Assembly: GCF_000612585.1 (NCBI RefSeq)
Contig: NZ_JFCA01000005.1
Coordinates: forward strand, 62,001 to 126,000
Direction: 5' to 3'
Source: Pseudomonas sp. CHM02
Lineage (GTDB): Bacteria; Pseudomonadota; Gammaproteobacteria; Pseudomonadales; Pseudomonadaceae
DNA length: 64,000 bases
A model generated the notes under the pieces. The model ran no database searches, was not told the origin of the DNA, and saw only the letters and a program-made list of their open reading frames with translations. Shown here one piece after another: positions 8,219-17,646 of the stretch (the stretch's first letter is position 1; each line of letters starts with the position of its first letter). Position numbers and translations under genes: made by a program.

Positions 8219-8933
8219 CTACACTGGCTGCCAGTTGATAACCACTGCCGCGCACCGTGCGGATCAGCCTCGGCGGCTTCTCGGTATCGCGCAGGCGTTG
8301 GCGCAGGCGGCTGACGGCCATGTCGACGATACGGTCCAGCGGCATCAGGTCGCGGCCACGGGTGGCGTTGCCGATAGTGTCGCGGTCGAGGATCTGTTGC
8401 GGGTGGTCGAGAAACAATTTGAGCAGAGCAAAGTCGGCACCGGAGAGGATCACTTCTTCGCCGTCCACATGAAACAGGCGGTGGCTGATCATATCCAGGC
8501 GCCATTCATCAAACACCAGCACGTCCCCACCCACGCTGCGCTCCTGGCCGAACTGGCAACGGCGTAGCAAGGCCTTGATCCGTGCTTGCAGCTCGCGGGG
8601 GCTGAAAGGCTTGCCGATGTAGTCGTCGGCCCCCAGCTCCAGGCCGATCACGCGGTCGGCCTCGTCGGAACTGGCGGTGAGCATGATGATCGGCACCTGC
8701 GCCTGGCGCGGGTGCTGGCGGATCCAGCGGCAAAGGCTGAAACCGTCTTCGTCCGGCAACATCACATCGAGGATGACCAGGTCGCACGGCGCCTCGTTCA
8801 TCGCCTGGCGGAACCCCGCGCCATCCGGCACGCCTCGCACCTGGAAACCGGCGCGACTGAGGTAGGTTTGCAGCAATTCGCGGATTTCCTGGTCGTCGTC
8901 GACGAGGAGAATCGATTTACTGATTACGCTCAC
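8199..8933 (-). CDS. gltR: Response regulator GltR, OmpR family
   Basis: A 244-residue regulator with receiver domain (LLVDDDQE acidic pocket, VILDVMLPDEDG with the phospho-Asp, LTASS, and the GADDYIGKPF loop Lys) and a C-terminal winged helix ending in RLIRTVRGSGYQL. It follows glk with a REP pair between, and overlaps gtrS by 20 nt. GltR represses glucose-uptake genes and is switched by GtrS in response to glucose catabolites. The name rests on the neighbouring edd, glk and gapA genes, the order known from P. putida and P. aeruginosa. Confidence 0.9.
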   Translation of the reverse strand: MSVISKSILLVDDDQEIRELLQTYLSRAGFQVRGVPDGAGFRQAMNEAPCDLVILDVMLPDEDGFSLCRWIRQHPRQAQVPIIMLTASSDEADRVIGLELGADDYIGKPFSPRELQARIKALLRRCQFGQERSVGGDVLVFDEWRLDMISHRLFHVDGEEVILSGADFALLKLFLDHPQQILDRDTIGNATRGRDLMPLDRIVDMAVSRLRQRLRDTEKPPRLIRTVRGSGYQLAASVVAGNAH

Positions 8934-8983
8934 GGGGTCCTCCTTGTTGTTATGGCCAAGCTTATGTCATTTGTTGTGTCTGA

Positions 8984-9060
8984 GGGCCTCATCGCCGGCA
9001 AGCCGGCTCCTACCGTTGATCGCGGTCCCCTGTAGGAGCCGGCTTGCCGGCGATGAGGCC
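8984..9060. repeat. REP inverted pair inside the edd-glk-gltR-gtrS operon
   Basis: Facing units GGCCTCATCGCCGGCAAGCCGGCTCCTA and its complement; arms are virtually perfect. It occupies most of the 135-nt gap between glk and gltR and would form strong stem-loops in the operon transcript. Confidence 0.9.
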
Positions 9061-9068
9061 ATCACGAC

Positions 9069-10025
9069 CTACGAAAAAGCCTGCTCCAGTGCCACCCCAG
9101 CCCCGGTCAACCCGGAATACGGCGCGGTCACCAACCACACCGGAATGCCCTTGAAGTAGTCGCTCATGCAGCCTTTGTCACTGAAGCTCTTGGCAAAGCC
9201 GCTGTTGATAAAGAAGTCGGCAAACCTCGGTATCACACCACCCACGATATACACACCACCGCGTCCACCGGTGGTCAGCACGTTGTTGCCCGCCACCCGG
9301 CCCAGCCAGATGCTGAACTGGTCCAGGACTTCCATGGCCACCGGGTCACCGGCCAGGCCTGCGGCCGTGATGGCCTCGGGTGTGTCCAGCACCGGCGCAT
9401 GGCCATCGACTGCACAGATCGCCCGGTACAGACGCGGCAACCCGCCACCGCTCAAGGCGGTTTCGGCGCTGACATGGCCGATCTCAGTGTAAATGTGCTG
9501 CCACAACTGGGTTTCCCGCGGGCTGCTCAGGGGCAAGTCGACGTGCCCGCCCTCCCCCGGCAACGCTGCAAAGCGGCCGGCGCCGAGGTCCAGCAACGTG
9601 CCGACCCCCAGGCCGGTGCCCGGGCCGATCACCACGGCCGGACGCAATGGCTCCGGCGTGCCCTCGCAGACCACGCGGAATTCGTCGGGCTTGAGGCGGG
9701 TCATGCCCAGGGCCATGGCCGAGAAGTCATTGACCAGCAGCAATTCATCCACCTGCAAGGTTTTGCAAAAGGCGGTCTTGCTCAAGCGCCAGTGGTTGTT
9801 GGTGAATTTGAATTCATCACCGCTCACCGGCCCGGCCACTGACAGGCACACCGCGCCGATGTCGCCGATTTGCAGGCCTTCCTCGCGGAGGTAAACCTTG
9901 ATCGCGTCCTCAGGGCCTGGGTAATCCGCCGTGGCATGCACACGGATCGAATGCAGTTCCTGATCCCGCCACAACGCAAAACGGGCGTTGGTACCCCCGA
10001 TATCACCGACCAGCGCAAGCTTCAC
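9069..10025 (-). CDS. glk: Glucokinase
   Basis: A 318-residue cytosolic bacterial glucokinase (ROK-independent Glk family) that phosphorylates glucose to glucose-6-phosphate and feeds the Entner-Doudoroff pathway. The N-terminal phosphate-binding motif [13 protein letters not shown] is at residues 8-20, the catalytic region NNHWRLSK and [10 protein letters not shown] follow, then [10 protein letters not shown] and PGEGGH. The start codon is GTG and overlaps the edd stop as GTGA, so glk is translationally coupled to edd. Length agrees with other Pseudomonas glucokinases. Confidence 0.95.
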   Translation of the reverse strand: MKLALVGDIGGTNARFALWRDQELHSIRVHATADYPGPEDAIKVYLREEGLQIGDIGAVCLSVAGPVSGDEFKFTNNHWRLSKTAFCKTLQVDELLLVNDFSAMALGMTRLKPDEFRVVCEGTPEPLRPAVVIGPGTGLGVGTLLDLGAGRFAALPGEGGHVDLPLSSPRETQLWQHIYTEIGHVSAETALSGGGLPRLYRAICAVDGHAPVLDTPEAITAAGLAGDPVAMEVLDQFSIWLGRVAGNNVLTTGGRGGVYIVGGVIPRFADFFINSGFAKSFSDKGCMSDYFKGIPVWLVTAPYSGLTGAGVALEQAFS

Positions 10026-11848
10026 TTAAGCGTCTCCAAGGCAGAGGTAAAGGCGCTGGCGCCCTGCTCTGCGGAGCTTGCGGCCAAGCGCATAAATGCA
10101 AACAGCTCGCGACCGGCCCCCACGTTATTGCCCAACAGGCCCGTGGCAGGCGCGCGCGCTGCAAATTCTTCGGCGTCCACCTTAAGCTCCAAGGTGCCCT
10201 TAACGCCATCCACGCGAATGATATCGCCATCGCGCACCCGCGCCAGTGGCCCGCCGCTCTGGGCTTCGGGGTTGACGTGAATCGCGGCGGGGATCTTACC
10301 CGACGCGCCGGACATACGCCCGTCTGTTACCAGTGCGACCTTGAAGCCGCGGTCCTGCAATACGCCAAGGAACGGCGTCATCTTGTGCAATTCCGGCATG
10401 CCATTGGAGCGCGGGCCCTGGAAGCGCATCACTGCGACAAAGTCTTTTTCCAACTGACCGGCCTTGAACGCATCGGCCAGGTCCTGCTGGTCCTGGAACA
10501 CCACGGCAGGTGCTTCGACGATCTGGTGCTCAAGGGCTACTGCAGAGACCTTCATCACGCCACGCCCGAGGTTGCCTTCCATCACGCGCAAGCCGCCCTC
10601 CGGCGAGAACGCACGGGCCACGGGGCGCAGGATGGTTTCGTCGAGGCTTTCGATGGGGCCGTCGCGCCAGACCAGTTCGCCGTCGACCAGGAACGGTTCC
10701 TGGATGTAACGGCTCAGGCCCTTGCCGGCCACGGTGTTGACGTCTTCGTGGAGCAGGCCGGCTTCGAGCAGCTCGCGGATCAGGAACGACATGCCGCCCG
10801 CCGCCTGGAAGTGGTTGATGTCAGCCTTGCCGTTTGGATACACGTGGGACAGGGTCGGCACCACCTCGGAGAGGTCGGCCATGTCCTGCCAGGTGAGGAT
10901 GATGCCCGCGGACATGGCGATGGCCGGCATATGCAGGGTGTGGTTGGTGGAACCGCCGGTGGCGTTGAGGGCGACGATGGAGTTGACGATGGATTTCTCA
11001 TCGACGATCTCGCCGATCGGCGTGAAGTTGCCGTTGGCCTTGGTCAGGCGCGTGACCTGGTGCGCGGCTTCGCGGGTCAGCGCATCACGCAGTGGCGTGT
11101 ACGGGTTGACGAACGAGGCACCCGGCAGGTGCAGGCCCATCACTTCCATCAGCAGCTGGTTGGTGTTGGCGGTGCCGTAGAAGGTGCAGGTGCCGGGGCT
11201 GTGATAGGACTTCATCTCCGACTCCAGCAGCTCTTCGCGGGTGGCCTTGCCTTCGGCGTAGCGCTGGCGCACGTCGGCTTTCTGCTTGTTGGAGATACCC
11301 GACGGCATCGGCCCGCCCGGTACGAAGATCATCGGCAGGTGGCCGTAGCGCAGCGCGCCCATCATCAGGCCGGGGACGATCTTGTCGCAGATCCCCAGCA
11401 TCAGCGCCGCATCGAACATGTTGTGGGACAGCGCTACCGCCGTGGACATGGCAATCACTTCACGACTGAGCAGGCTCAGCTCCATGCCGGGTTCGCCCTG
11501 GGTCACACCGTCGCACATGGCGGGGGTGCCGCCGGCGAACTGGCCGACCGAGCCGACTTCGCGCAGGGCTTTCTTGATCTGTTCCGGGAAGTGTTCGTAC
11601 GGCTGATGCGCCGAGAGCATGTCGTTATATGACGAAACAATTGCCACGTTGGCGGCGTTCATCATGCGCAGGCTGTTTTTATCTTCGGTGCCGCAACCGG
11701 CCACGCCGTGGGCGAAGTTGGCGCATTGCAGCTTGCCGCGCATCGGACCGTCGCTGGCTGCGCCGCGAATGAGCGCAAGGTAAGCCTCGCGGGTGGCGCG
11801 GCTGCGGGCGATAAGCCGTTCGGTGACCTTAAGAACGCGGGGATGCAT
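10022..11848 (-). CDS. edd: 6-phosphogluconate dehydratase
   Basis: A 608-residue iron-sulfur dehydratase of the IlvD/Edd family, converting 6-phosphogluconate to 2-keto-3-deoxy-6-phosphogluconate. Diagnostic segments include [35 protein letters not shown] with a cluster Cys, and the Cys-bearing [13 protein letters not shown] and [11 protein letters not shown]. It is first gene of the edd-glk-gltR-gtrS operon and faces away from gapA across a 221-bp region with two HexR boxes, consistent with HexR repression relieved by KDPG. Full length for the family. Confidence 0.97.
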   Translation of the reverse strand: MHPRVLKVTERLIARSRATREAYLALIRGAASDGPMRGKLQCANFAHGVAGCGTEDKNSLRMMNAANVAIVSSYNDMLSAHQPYEHFPEQIKKALREVGSVGQFAGGTPAMCDGVTQGEPGMELSLLSREVIAMSTAVALSHNMFDAALMLGICDKIVPGLMMGALRYGHLPMIFVPGGPMPSGISNKQKADVRQRYAEGKATREELLESEMKSYHSPGTCTFYGTANTNQLLMEVMGLHLPGASFVNPYTPLRDALTREAAHQVTRLTKANGNFTPIGEIVDEKSIVNSIVALNATGGSTNHTLHMPAIAMSAGIILTWQDMADLSEVVPTLSHVYPNGKADINHFQAAGGMSFLIRELLEAGLLHEDVNTVAGKGLSRYIQEPFLVDGELVWRDGPIESLDETILRPVARAFSPEGGLRVMEGNLGRGVMKVSAVALEHQIVEAPAVVFQDQQDLADAFKAGQLEKDFVAVMRFQGPRSNGMPELHKMTPFLGVLQDRGFKVALVTDGRMSGASGKIPAAIHVNPEAQSGGPLARVRDGDIIRVDGVKGTLELKVDAEEFAARAPATGLLGNNVGAGRELFAFMRLAASSAEQGASAFTSALETLK

Positions 11849-11968
11849 GTGTAGAACTCCAGGCTAACGGATGTGGCGACCTGAGTGTCTATGCTGATCA
11901 AACGCCCGCCGCGCATGGGATGGCAGGGAGTCGTTTGGATCATCGGACCAGTTGATTCAGGTCACTCG

Positions 11969-11983
11969 TTGTAGATTGAACAA
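11969..11983. promoter_or_regulatory. HexR operator (edd side)
   Basis: TTGTAGATTGAACAA fits the HexR consensus TTGT-N7/8-ACAA exactly. It lies 121 bp upstream of the edd start in the divergent edd/gapA region. Confidence 0.75.
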
Positions 11984-12030
11984 AATATTGCCACTAAAAA
12001 GGCTTGTTTTCTATTTTTATGCGAATAATC

Positions 12031-12045
12031 TTGTAATTCTTACAA
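12031..12045. promoter_or_regulatory. HexR operator (gapA side)
   Basis: TTGTAATTCTTACAA is a near-perfect palindromic match to TTGT-N7-ACAA. It lies 25 bp upstream of the gapA start, 62 bp centre to centre from the edd-side box. Confidence 0.82.
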
Positions 12046-12069
12046 CAAATCGACGACAGGCACTTTCCA

Positions 12070-13071
12070 ATGACTCTTCGTATCGCAATCAATGGTTTTG
12101 GCCGTATCGGCCGTAATGTCCTGCGCGCACTGTATACCCAAGGCTATCGCCAGGATTTGCAGATCGTCGCCATCAATGATCTGGGCGACAGTTCGATCAA
12201 TGCCCACCTGCTCAAATACGACACCGTGCATGGCACTTTCGAAGCAGAGGTCGCCCACGATCAGGAAAGCCTGACCGTCAATGGTGACCGGATTGCCGTC
12301 AGTGCCATTCGCAACCCGGCCGACCTGCCCTGGGCCGCGCACAAGATCGACGTGGTGTTCGAATGCACCGGCCTGTTCACCGACCGTGACAAGGCTGCTG
12401 CCCATATTACCGCTGGCGCGCGCAAGGTGATCATCTCGGCCCCGGCCAAGGGCGCGGATGCCACTGTGGTCTATGGCGTCAACCATGACATTTTGCGTCA
12501 ATCCCACCAGATCATCTCCAATGCCTCGTGCACCACCAACTGCCTGGCGCCCGTGGCGCAGGTGCTGCACCGCGAGCTGGGGATCGAAAGCGGCCTGATG
12601 ACCACGATTCATGCCTACACCAACGACCAGAACCTGACCGACGTCTACCACACCGACCCGTACCGCGCGCGCTCGGCCACCCAGAACATGATCCCGAGCA
12701 AGACCGGCGCCGCCGAAGCGGTAGGCCTGGTGCTGCCGGAACTGGCAGGCAAGCTGACCGGCATGGCCGTGCGGGTGCCGGTGATCAACGTGTCGCTGGT
12801 GGACCTCACCGTGCAGTTGAAAAAAGACGCCACGGCGGAAGAAGTCAACGCGCTGCTGAAAGAAGCCAGCCAGCACTCGAAGATCCTCGGCTACAACACC
12901 CTGCCGCTGGTTTCCAGTGACTTCAACCACAACCCGCTGTCGTCGATCTTCGATGCCAATCACACCAAGGTCAGCGGCAAACTGCTGAAAGTGCTGGCCT
13001 GGTACGACAACGAGTGGGGCTTCTCCAACCGCATGCTGGATAACTGCCTGGCGCTGTGCAACGCCGAGTAA
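12070..13071 (+). CDS. gapA: Glyceraldehyde-3-phosphate dehydrogenase, type I
   Basis: A 333-residue GAPDH. The NAD-binding start [15 protein letters not shown] is at residues 7-21, the catalytic-Cys motif [13 protein letters not shown] near residue 155, and the C-terminal [13 protein letters not shown]. It is divergent from edd and preceded by a HexR box, so it is the GAPDH co-induced with the Entner-Doudoroff pathway (gap-1 in P. putida). It processes the glyceraldehyde-3-phosphate produced by KDPG aldolase. Confidence 0.97.
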   Translation: MTLRIAINGFGRIGRNVLRALYTQGYRQDLQIVAINDLGDSSINAHLLKYDTVHGTFEAEVAHDQESLTVNGDRIAVSAIRNPADLPWAAHKIDVVFECTGLFTDRDKAAAHITAGARKVIISAPAKGADATVVYGVNHDILRQSHQIISNASCTTNCLAPVAQVLHRELGIESGLMTTIHAYTNDQNLTDVYHTDPYRARSATQNMIPSKTGAAEAVGLVLPELAGKLTGMAVRVPVINVSLVDLTVQLKKDATAEEVNALLKEASQHSKILGYNTLPLVSSDFNHNPLSSIFDANHTKVSGKLLKVLAWYDNEWGFSNRMLDNCLALCNAE

Positions 13072-13092
13072 TCCTCGGCCGGAGCTCGCCTG

Positions 13093-13179
13093 TGTGGGAG
13101 CTGGCTTGCCTGCGATAGCATCGCCACGGTGTTACTGAAACACCGCGGTGCCTGCATCGCGGGCAAGCCCGGCTCCCAC
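13093..13179. repeat. REP inverted pair
   Basis: Facing units TGTGGGAGCTGGCTTGCCTGCGATAGC and GCATCGCGGGCAAGCCCGGCTCCCAC, with an additional CGGTGTT/AACACCG stem between them. Confidence 0.9.
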
Positions 13180-13223
13180 GGGGATCTTTGCAGCATCTCA
13201 AAGTGCCACTTGCCATTTGAGTT

Positions 13224-13242
13224 GATGATAAGCATTATCATT
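13224..13242. promoter_or_regulatory. Fur box upstream of the ECF sigma gene
   Basis: GATGATAAGCATTATCATT is a strong palindromic match to the 19-bp Fur consensus (GATAATGATAATCATTATC). It ends 25 bp before the sigma-factor start codon, so iron-bound Fur should block this promoter. Confidence 0.82.
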
Positions 13243-13267
13243 AACTGCAAACCGGTCTGGTATCACT

Positions 13268-13786
13268 GTGAGCCAATCTCGCTTCAACCACGTCTTTCTC
13301 ACCCAACGGGTGATTCTGCTTCGCACCTTGCAGCGGATGGTGAATAATCACAGCACCGCCGAGGACCTGTTGCAGGAAACCTACCTGCGCGTCACCCGGG
13401 CCCTCAGCGAGCGGCCGATCGATCACCTTGAACCCTTCGTCTATCAAACTGCGCGCAACCTCGCGCTGGATCATCTGCGCGCGCGTCGGATCCAGGCCCG
13501 CACACTGCAGGAAGATGTCCCGCTGGACGTCCTGCAAAGCGTCGCCGCACCCATCAGTACGCCCGAAGATGCCACCCAGGCCGAACAGATGCTTGAGGCC
13601 CTGAGTGTCAGCCTCGGCCAGTTGAGCGCCCGCCAACAACGGATTTTCATCCTCAGCCGCCTGCATGGTTGCAGTTACCAGGAGATCGCCGATCAGTTGG
13701 ACGTGTCCCTGAGCACCGTGCAAAAGGAACTGAAATTGATCATGGCCATCTGTGTAGGTGTGGCCGAACGGCTGGATCGGCCTTAA
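13268..13786 (+). CDS. ECF sigma factor, FecI-like, of a heme/iron cell-surface signalling system
   Basis: A 172-residue extracytoplasmic-function sigma factor. Region 2 includes TAEDLLQETYLRVTRAL and YQTARNLALDHLRARR; region 4 includes LSARQQRIFILSRLHGCSYQEIADQLDVS, the iron-starvation sigma type. It begins with GTG directly after a Fur box. The genes behind it encode a FecR-type anti-sigma factor and an STN-domain TonB receptor, so it is expected to direct transcription of the receptor when the receptor signals. The closest known scheme is HxuI-HxuR-HxuA of P. aeruginosa (heme); Has or Fiu-type systems are alternatives. Confidence 0.9.
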   Translation: MSQSRFNHVFLTQRVILLRTLQRMVNNHSTAEDLLQETYLRVTRALSERPIDHLEPFVYQTARNLALDHLRARRIQARTLQEDVPLDVLQSVAAPISTPEDATQAEQMLEALSVSLGQLSARQQRIFILSRLHGCSYQEIADQLDVSLSTVQKELKLIMAICVGVAERLDRP

Positions 13787-13860
13787 GCTTCGCCTGACAG
13801 AAGCATCGACCCAGACTGCAGGAAAATTGAATAGAACGTGGCGAAGACCCGAGGAACACC

Positions 13861-14829
13861 GTGACGGACCCGAATAAACTGCGCCCCCATGAGCTGGCTC
13901 ATGAGGTGTTGCAAGACACGGCTATGGACCAAGCCCTCGACTGGCTGATCGCCTTGCAGTGCCCGCTGCCCGGACAGCAGGCCGAATTCGAAGCCTGGCT
14001 GGCCAGCGACCCCGCCCACGTCCACGCTTTCGGCAAGGCCCAGGCCGCCTGGGGTGGCGCGCCGGTGCACAGCGCCGCCGTCGCCCTGGCCGTACCCCGC
14101 AAGCCCAGTGCCTGGCGCCGGATCAAACCGCATTGGAAACCCCTGGCCACCGCCGCCGTGCTGCTGATCGGCCTGTTCAGCTTCAGCAACCTGCCAGTGC
14201 GCCTGCAAGCCGACCACCTCACCGTGGTGGGCGAACGCCAGCGCCTGCAACTGGACGACGGCTCGAAAGTGTTGCTCAACACCAACTCGGCGTTTTCCAG
14301 CAGCATCAAGGACCACCAGCGCATCGCCCGCCTGTATCAGGGCGAGGCGTTCTTCGAAATCGTGCCCAGCCACGGCCTGCCCCTGGAGATCGATGCCGGC
14401 CCCGTGCGCGCCAGCGTGCGCGATACAGCCTTCGCCGTGCGCTACCTCAATGGCGAAGCGCAGGTGCAAGTGCAGCGCGGCGATGTGGACCTGAGCAATA
14501 CCTTCGACGATGCCCGCGTGCGCCTGCGCGCCGGTGAAAGTATCCGTATCGGGCCCAAGGGTTTCGGCCAGCCCGCCAAGCTGGACGCCAACAAAGACCT
14601 GGCCTGGGTGCAGGGTCGGCTGATCTTCGAAAACTGCCCGATGAGCGAAGTGCTTGCCGAACTGCGCCGCTATTACCCCGGCTGGATCGTCAACACCAAC
14701 GACCGGCTTGCCAGCGTCGCCGTCACCGGCAATTACCGCCTCGACCAGCCTTTGGACGTCGTGCGTTCACTGGCGCACATCACCTCGGCCAAGCTGTCGG
14801 AATACCCGGCACTGGTGATCCTGAACTAA
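13861..14829 (+). CDS. FecR-type anti-sigma factor / transmembrane sensor
   Basis: A 322-residue inner-membrane regulator. The N-terminal cytoplasmic DUF4880-like segment (ALDWLIALQCPLPGQQAEFEAWLASDPAHVHAF, with ~20-residue blocks) binds the sigma factor; a membrane helix lies at about 98-115 (PLATAAVLLIGLF); the periplasmic FecR domain follows (DDGSKVLLNTNSAFSSS, LYQGEAFFEI, VQRGDVDL) and a C-terminal secretin/TonB-short-N-like lobe (MSEVLAELRRYYPGWIV). It starts with GTG after a GAGGAA ribosome site. It relays receptor occupancy to the ECF sigma upstream. Confidence 0.92.
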   Translation: MTDPNKLRPHELAHEVLQDTAMDQALDWLIALQCPLPGQQAEFEAWLASDPAHVHAFGKAQAAWGGAPVHSAAVALAVPRKPSAWRRIKPHWKPLATAAVLLIGLFSFSNLPVRLQADHLTVVGERQRLQLDDGSKVLLNTNSAFSSSIKDHQRIARLYQGEAFFEIVPSHGLPLEIDAGPVRASVRDTAFAVRYLNGEAQVQVQRGDVDLSNTFDDARVRLRAGESIRIGPKGFGQPAKLDANKDLAWVQGRLIFENCPMSEVLAELRRYYPGWIVNTNDRLASVAVTGNYRLDQPLDVVRSLAHITSAKLSEYPALVILN

Positions 14830-14944
14830 ATGAGAATTATTTTTACTCGATAGCCAACGGCGGTACGTCTCGTCTTAGCCAATGCAACTGATTCCTATTT
14901 GTTTCAGTTCGCAACTATAAGATTCGTACCCCGGAGCGCTCTCG

Positions 14945-17509
14945 ATGTCCTCTTGTTCCAACCGCCGGTCCTCTTCGCCCGTCCTGTCCTTGCTGACTGC
15001 AGCCATCCTGCTGGCCGGTGCGCCGGTCATGGCGGCCACCGCCGCCGAACCTGCCACCCGCAGCCAAGGCAACTACAACTTCAGCATCGAACAGCAACCG
15101 CTGGTCTCGGCGCTCAACGCCTTTACCGCCGTGACCGGCTGGCAAGTCGGCCTGCCGGCCGAGCTGGGCCAGGGCGTGTCATCCCCTGGCGTGCGCGGCC
15201 CGTTGTCGCCGGAAAAAGCCCTGGACCGGCTGTTGGTAGGGACCAACCTGAGCTACCGCAAACTGGGCAATAACAATATCGTGCTGGAAAAGCGCACGTC
15301 GGGCGGCACCCTCAACCTGCAACAGGTGACCATCAGCGCCACCCGTAACGAGCAGAACATCAGCAGCGTACCGAGCACCGTGACCGTGCAGGAGCGCGAG
15401 GAGCTGGACCGCCAGAACGTGAATACCATACGCGAACTGGTGCGTTACGAACCCAACGTCTCGGTCGGCGGTGCCGGTGGCCGCTCAAGCAATTCGGGCT
15501 ACAACATTCGCGGCATCGACGGCGACCGCATCCTCACCCAGGTTGACGGTGTGGAAGTACCGGACAACTTCTTCAACGGCCCCTACGCCAAGACCCGCCG
15601 CAACTACGTCGACCCGGAAATCGTCAAGCGCGTGGAGATCCTGCGCGGCCCGGCCTCGGCCCTGTACGGCAGCAGCGCCATCGGCGGCGCCGTGAGCTAC
15701 TTCACCCTCGACCCGGATGACATCATCAAGCCCGGCCAGGACTTCGGCGCCCGCCTGAAGACCGGCTACAGCTCCGCCGACGAAAGCTGGCTGACCTCTG
15801 GCACCGTCGCCGGCCGTGTGCAGGACTTCGACGGTTTGCTGCACTTGAGCCAGCGCAATGGCCATGAGATGGAATCCTACGATGGCAACAACGCCACGGG
15901 CCTGGCGCGCACCGGCGCCAACCCCGAGGATGCGCGCACGACCAACGTGCTGGCCAAGCTGGGCTGGAACTATGGCGATGACAATCGCCTGGGCCTGACC
16001 TACGAGAAGTACAAGGACGATCGCGACGTCAACCTCAAGAATGCCGTGGGCGGTCCGTTCACCGGCGGGAGCGGCTTCAACTTCTACCGGGCCCGTTCGG
16101 GCAACGACACCATCACCCGCGAGCGTTTTGGCATCGAAAACCGCTTCGCCCTGGACTCGCCGATTGCCGATCAGATCAAGACCAGCCTCAACTACCAGAT
16201 CGCCAAGACCGACCAGTCCACCGCCGAAATCTACCAGCCGTCCCGCCGTGTCTTGCGCACCCGCGAAACCCTCTACGAAGAAAAACAATGGGTCTTCGAT
16301 GCCCAGTTGGACAAGGCCTTCAGCATCGGCGACACCGATCACCAGGTCACTTACGGCACCACCCTCAGGCAGCAGAAGGTCACCGGCTCCCGCGAAGGCG
16401 CCGCGACCTGCCTGGCTGTCGGCGGCGGTTGCACGGCCATCGGCGCACCCAGCCCGACAGCCAGCGACAGCGTGAAGAAGGCCAGCGATTTCCCGGACCC
16501 GACCATCAACACGTACTCGCTGTTCGCGCAGGACCAGATCACCTGGGACAAGTGGACCTTCCTGCCCGCCGTGCGCTACGACTACACCCAACTCAAGCCC
16601 AAGTTGACTGAAGAGTTCCTCAACACCGTCGACCCGACGCGGATCTACGCCCACAGTGACAAGGAAAAAACCTGGCACCGCGTCACGCCAAAATTCGGCC
16701 TGACCTATGCGCTGACCGACCAGTACACCTGGTTCGGCCAATACGCCGAAGGCTTCCGCACACCTTCGGCCAAAGCCTTGTACGGCCGCTTTGAAAACCT
16801 GCAGCAGGGCTACACCGTCGAACCCAACCCGGACCTCAAGCCGGAAAGCAGCAAGGGCGTGGAAACCGGGATTCGCGGCAACTTCGACTCCGGTTCGTTT
16901 GATATCGCCGTGTTCTACAACAAATACCGCGACTTCATCGACGAGGACGCCTCCGTCGCCGGTGGTACCGCACAGCAATTCGAAGCCAACAACATCAAGC
17001 ACGCCACGATCAAGGGGATCGAGGCCAAAGGGCGCCTGAACCTCGACGCGTTCGGTGCACCGCAAGGCCTGTACACCCAGGGTTCGGTTGGCTACACCTA
17101 TGGCCGCAACGACGACAATGGCGAGCCGCTCAACAGCGTCAACCCGCTCAAGGGCGTATTCGGCCTGGGCTACGACCAGGACAACTACGGTGGCCTGCTG
17201 AGCTGGACCCTGGTGAAACAGCAGAACCGCGTCGACAGCACCACCTTCCACGCGCCTGACGGCAGCACCACCGGCCCGTTCAAGACCCCAGGCTTCGGCA
17301 TCCTCGACCTGACCGGCTTCTACAAGGTCACCAATGACGTGACCATCAACGGCGGCCTCTACAACCTCACCGACAAGAAGTACTGGAACTGGGATGACGT
17401 GCGCAGCTACGACGGCGTCGGCGAAGCCGGTGTGACCTCCCCGGCCAACCTCGACCGCCTGACCCAGCCGGGTCGCAACTTTGCGATCAACGTGATCTGG
17501 GACATCTGA
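14945..17509 (+). CDS. TonB-dependent heme/hemoglobin-type receptor with N-terminal signalling (STN) domain
   Basis: An 854-residue outer-membrane transducer. A signal peptide ends near residue 34; the STN domain (YNFSIEQQPLVSALNAFTAVTGWQV) covers about 40-115; a TonB-box-like LQQVTISATR follows; the plug (SVPSTVTVQERE, YNIRGIDGDRILTQVDGVEVPD, VEILRGPASALYGSSAIGGAV) and the barrel end with an aromatic FAINVIWDI. FRTPSAKALYGRF and NPDLKPE with YNLTDKKYW are typical of the hemoglobin/transferrin receptor subgroup. It follows the sigma/anti-sigma pair and precedes heme oxygenase, favouring heme as ligand. A TAAAT-N16-CGA element at 14827-14850 could be its ECF promoter (speculative). Confidence 0.92.
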   Translation: MSSCSNRRSSSPVLSLLTAAILLAGAPVMAATAAEPATRSQGNYNFSIEQQPLVSALNAFTAVTGWQVGLPAELGQGVSSPGVRGPLSPEKALDRLLVGTNLSYRKLGNNNIVLEKRTSGGTLNLQQVTISATRNEQNISSVPSTVTVQEREELDRQNVNTIRELVRYEPNVSVGGAGGRSSNSGYNIRGIDGDRILTQVDGVEVPDNFFNGPYAKTRRNYVDPEIVKRVEILRGPASALYGSSAIGGAVSYFTLDPDDIIKPGQDFGARLKTGYSSADESWLTSGTVAGRVQDFDGLLHLSQRNGHEMESYDGNNATGLARTGANPEDARTTNVLAKLGWNYGDDNRLGLTYEKYKDDRDVNLKNAVGGPFTGGSGFNFYRARSGNDTITRERFGIENRFALDSPIADQIKTSLNYQIAKTDQSTAEIYQPSRRVLRTRETLYEEKQWVFDAQLDKAFSIGDTDHQVTYGTTLRQQKVTGSREGAATCLAVGGGCTAIGAPSPTASDSVKKASDFPDPTINTYSLFAQDQITWDKWTFLPAVRYDYTQLKPKLTEEFLNTVDPTRIYAHSDKEKTWHRVTPKFGLTYALTDQYTWFGQYAEGFRTPSAKALYGRFENLQQGYTVEPNPDLKPESSKGVETGIRGNFDSGSFDIAVFYNKYRDFIDEDASVAGGTAQQFEANNIKHATIKGIEAKGRLNLDAFGAPQGLYTQGSVGYTYGRNDDNGEPLNSVNPLKGVFGLGYDQDNYGGLLSWTLVKQQNRVDSTTFHAPDGSTTGPFKTPGFGILDLTGFYKVTNDVTINGGLYNLTDKKYWNWDDVRSYDGVGEAGVTSPANLDRLTQPGRNFAINVIWDI

Positions 17510-17520
17510 AGAAACCCGAC

Positions 17521-17562
17521 TCACCCCGGCGTAATTATTCAACGCCGGGGTGAGGATTTTTT
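17521..17562 (+). terminator. Rho-independent terminator after the receptor gene
   Basis: A 12-bp perfect stem TCACCCCGGCGT / ACGCCGGGGTGA with a 9-nt loop, followed by GGATTTTTT. It separates the receptor from the heme oxygenase gene. Confidence 0.88.
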
Positions 17563-17646
17563 ACTGTGCCGCGTCTTCTTGTTCGTCTAGTTGATAACAG
17601 CTCTCTTTCGGGCACCAAGGCGCTTCCCTTCTCAAGGACTTTTTTC

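Noticed and set aside
15485..17542. A 685-codon open frame antisense to the TonB receptor gene
   Set aside because: It mirrors the receptor's codon phase in GC-rich DNA, has no ribosome site and gives a composition typical of shadow frames.
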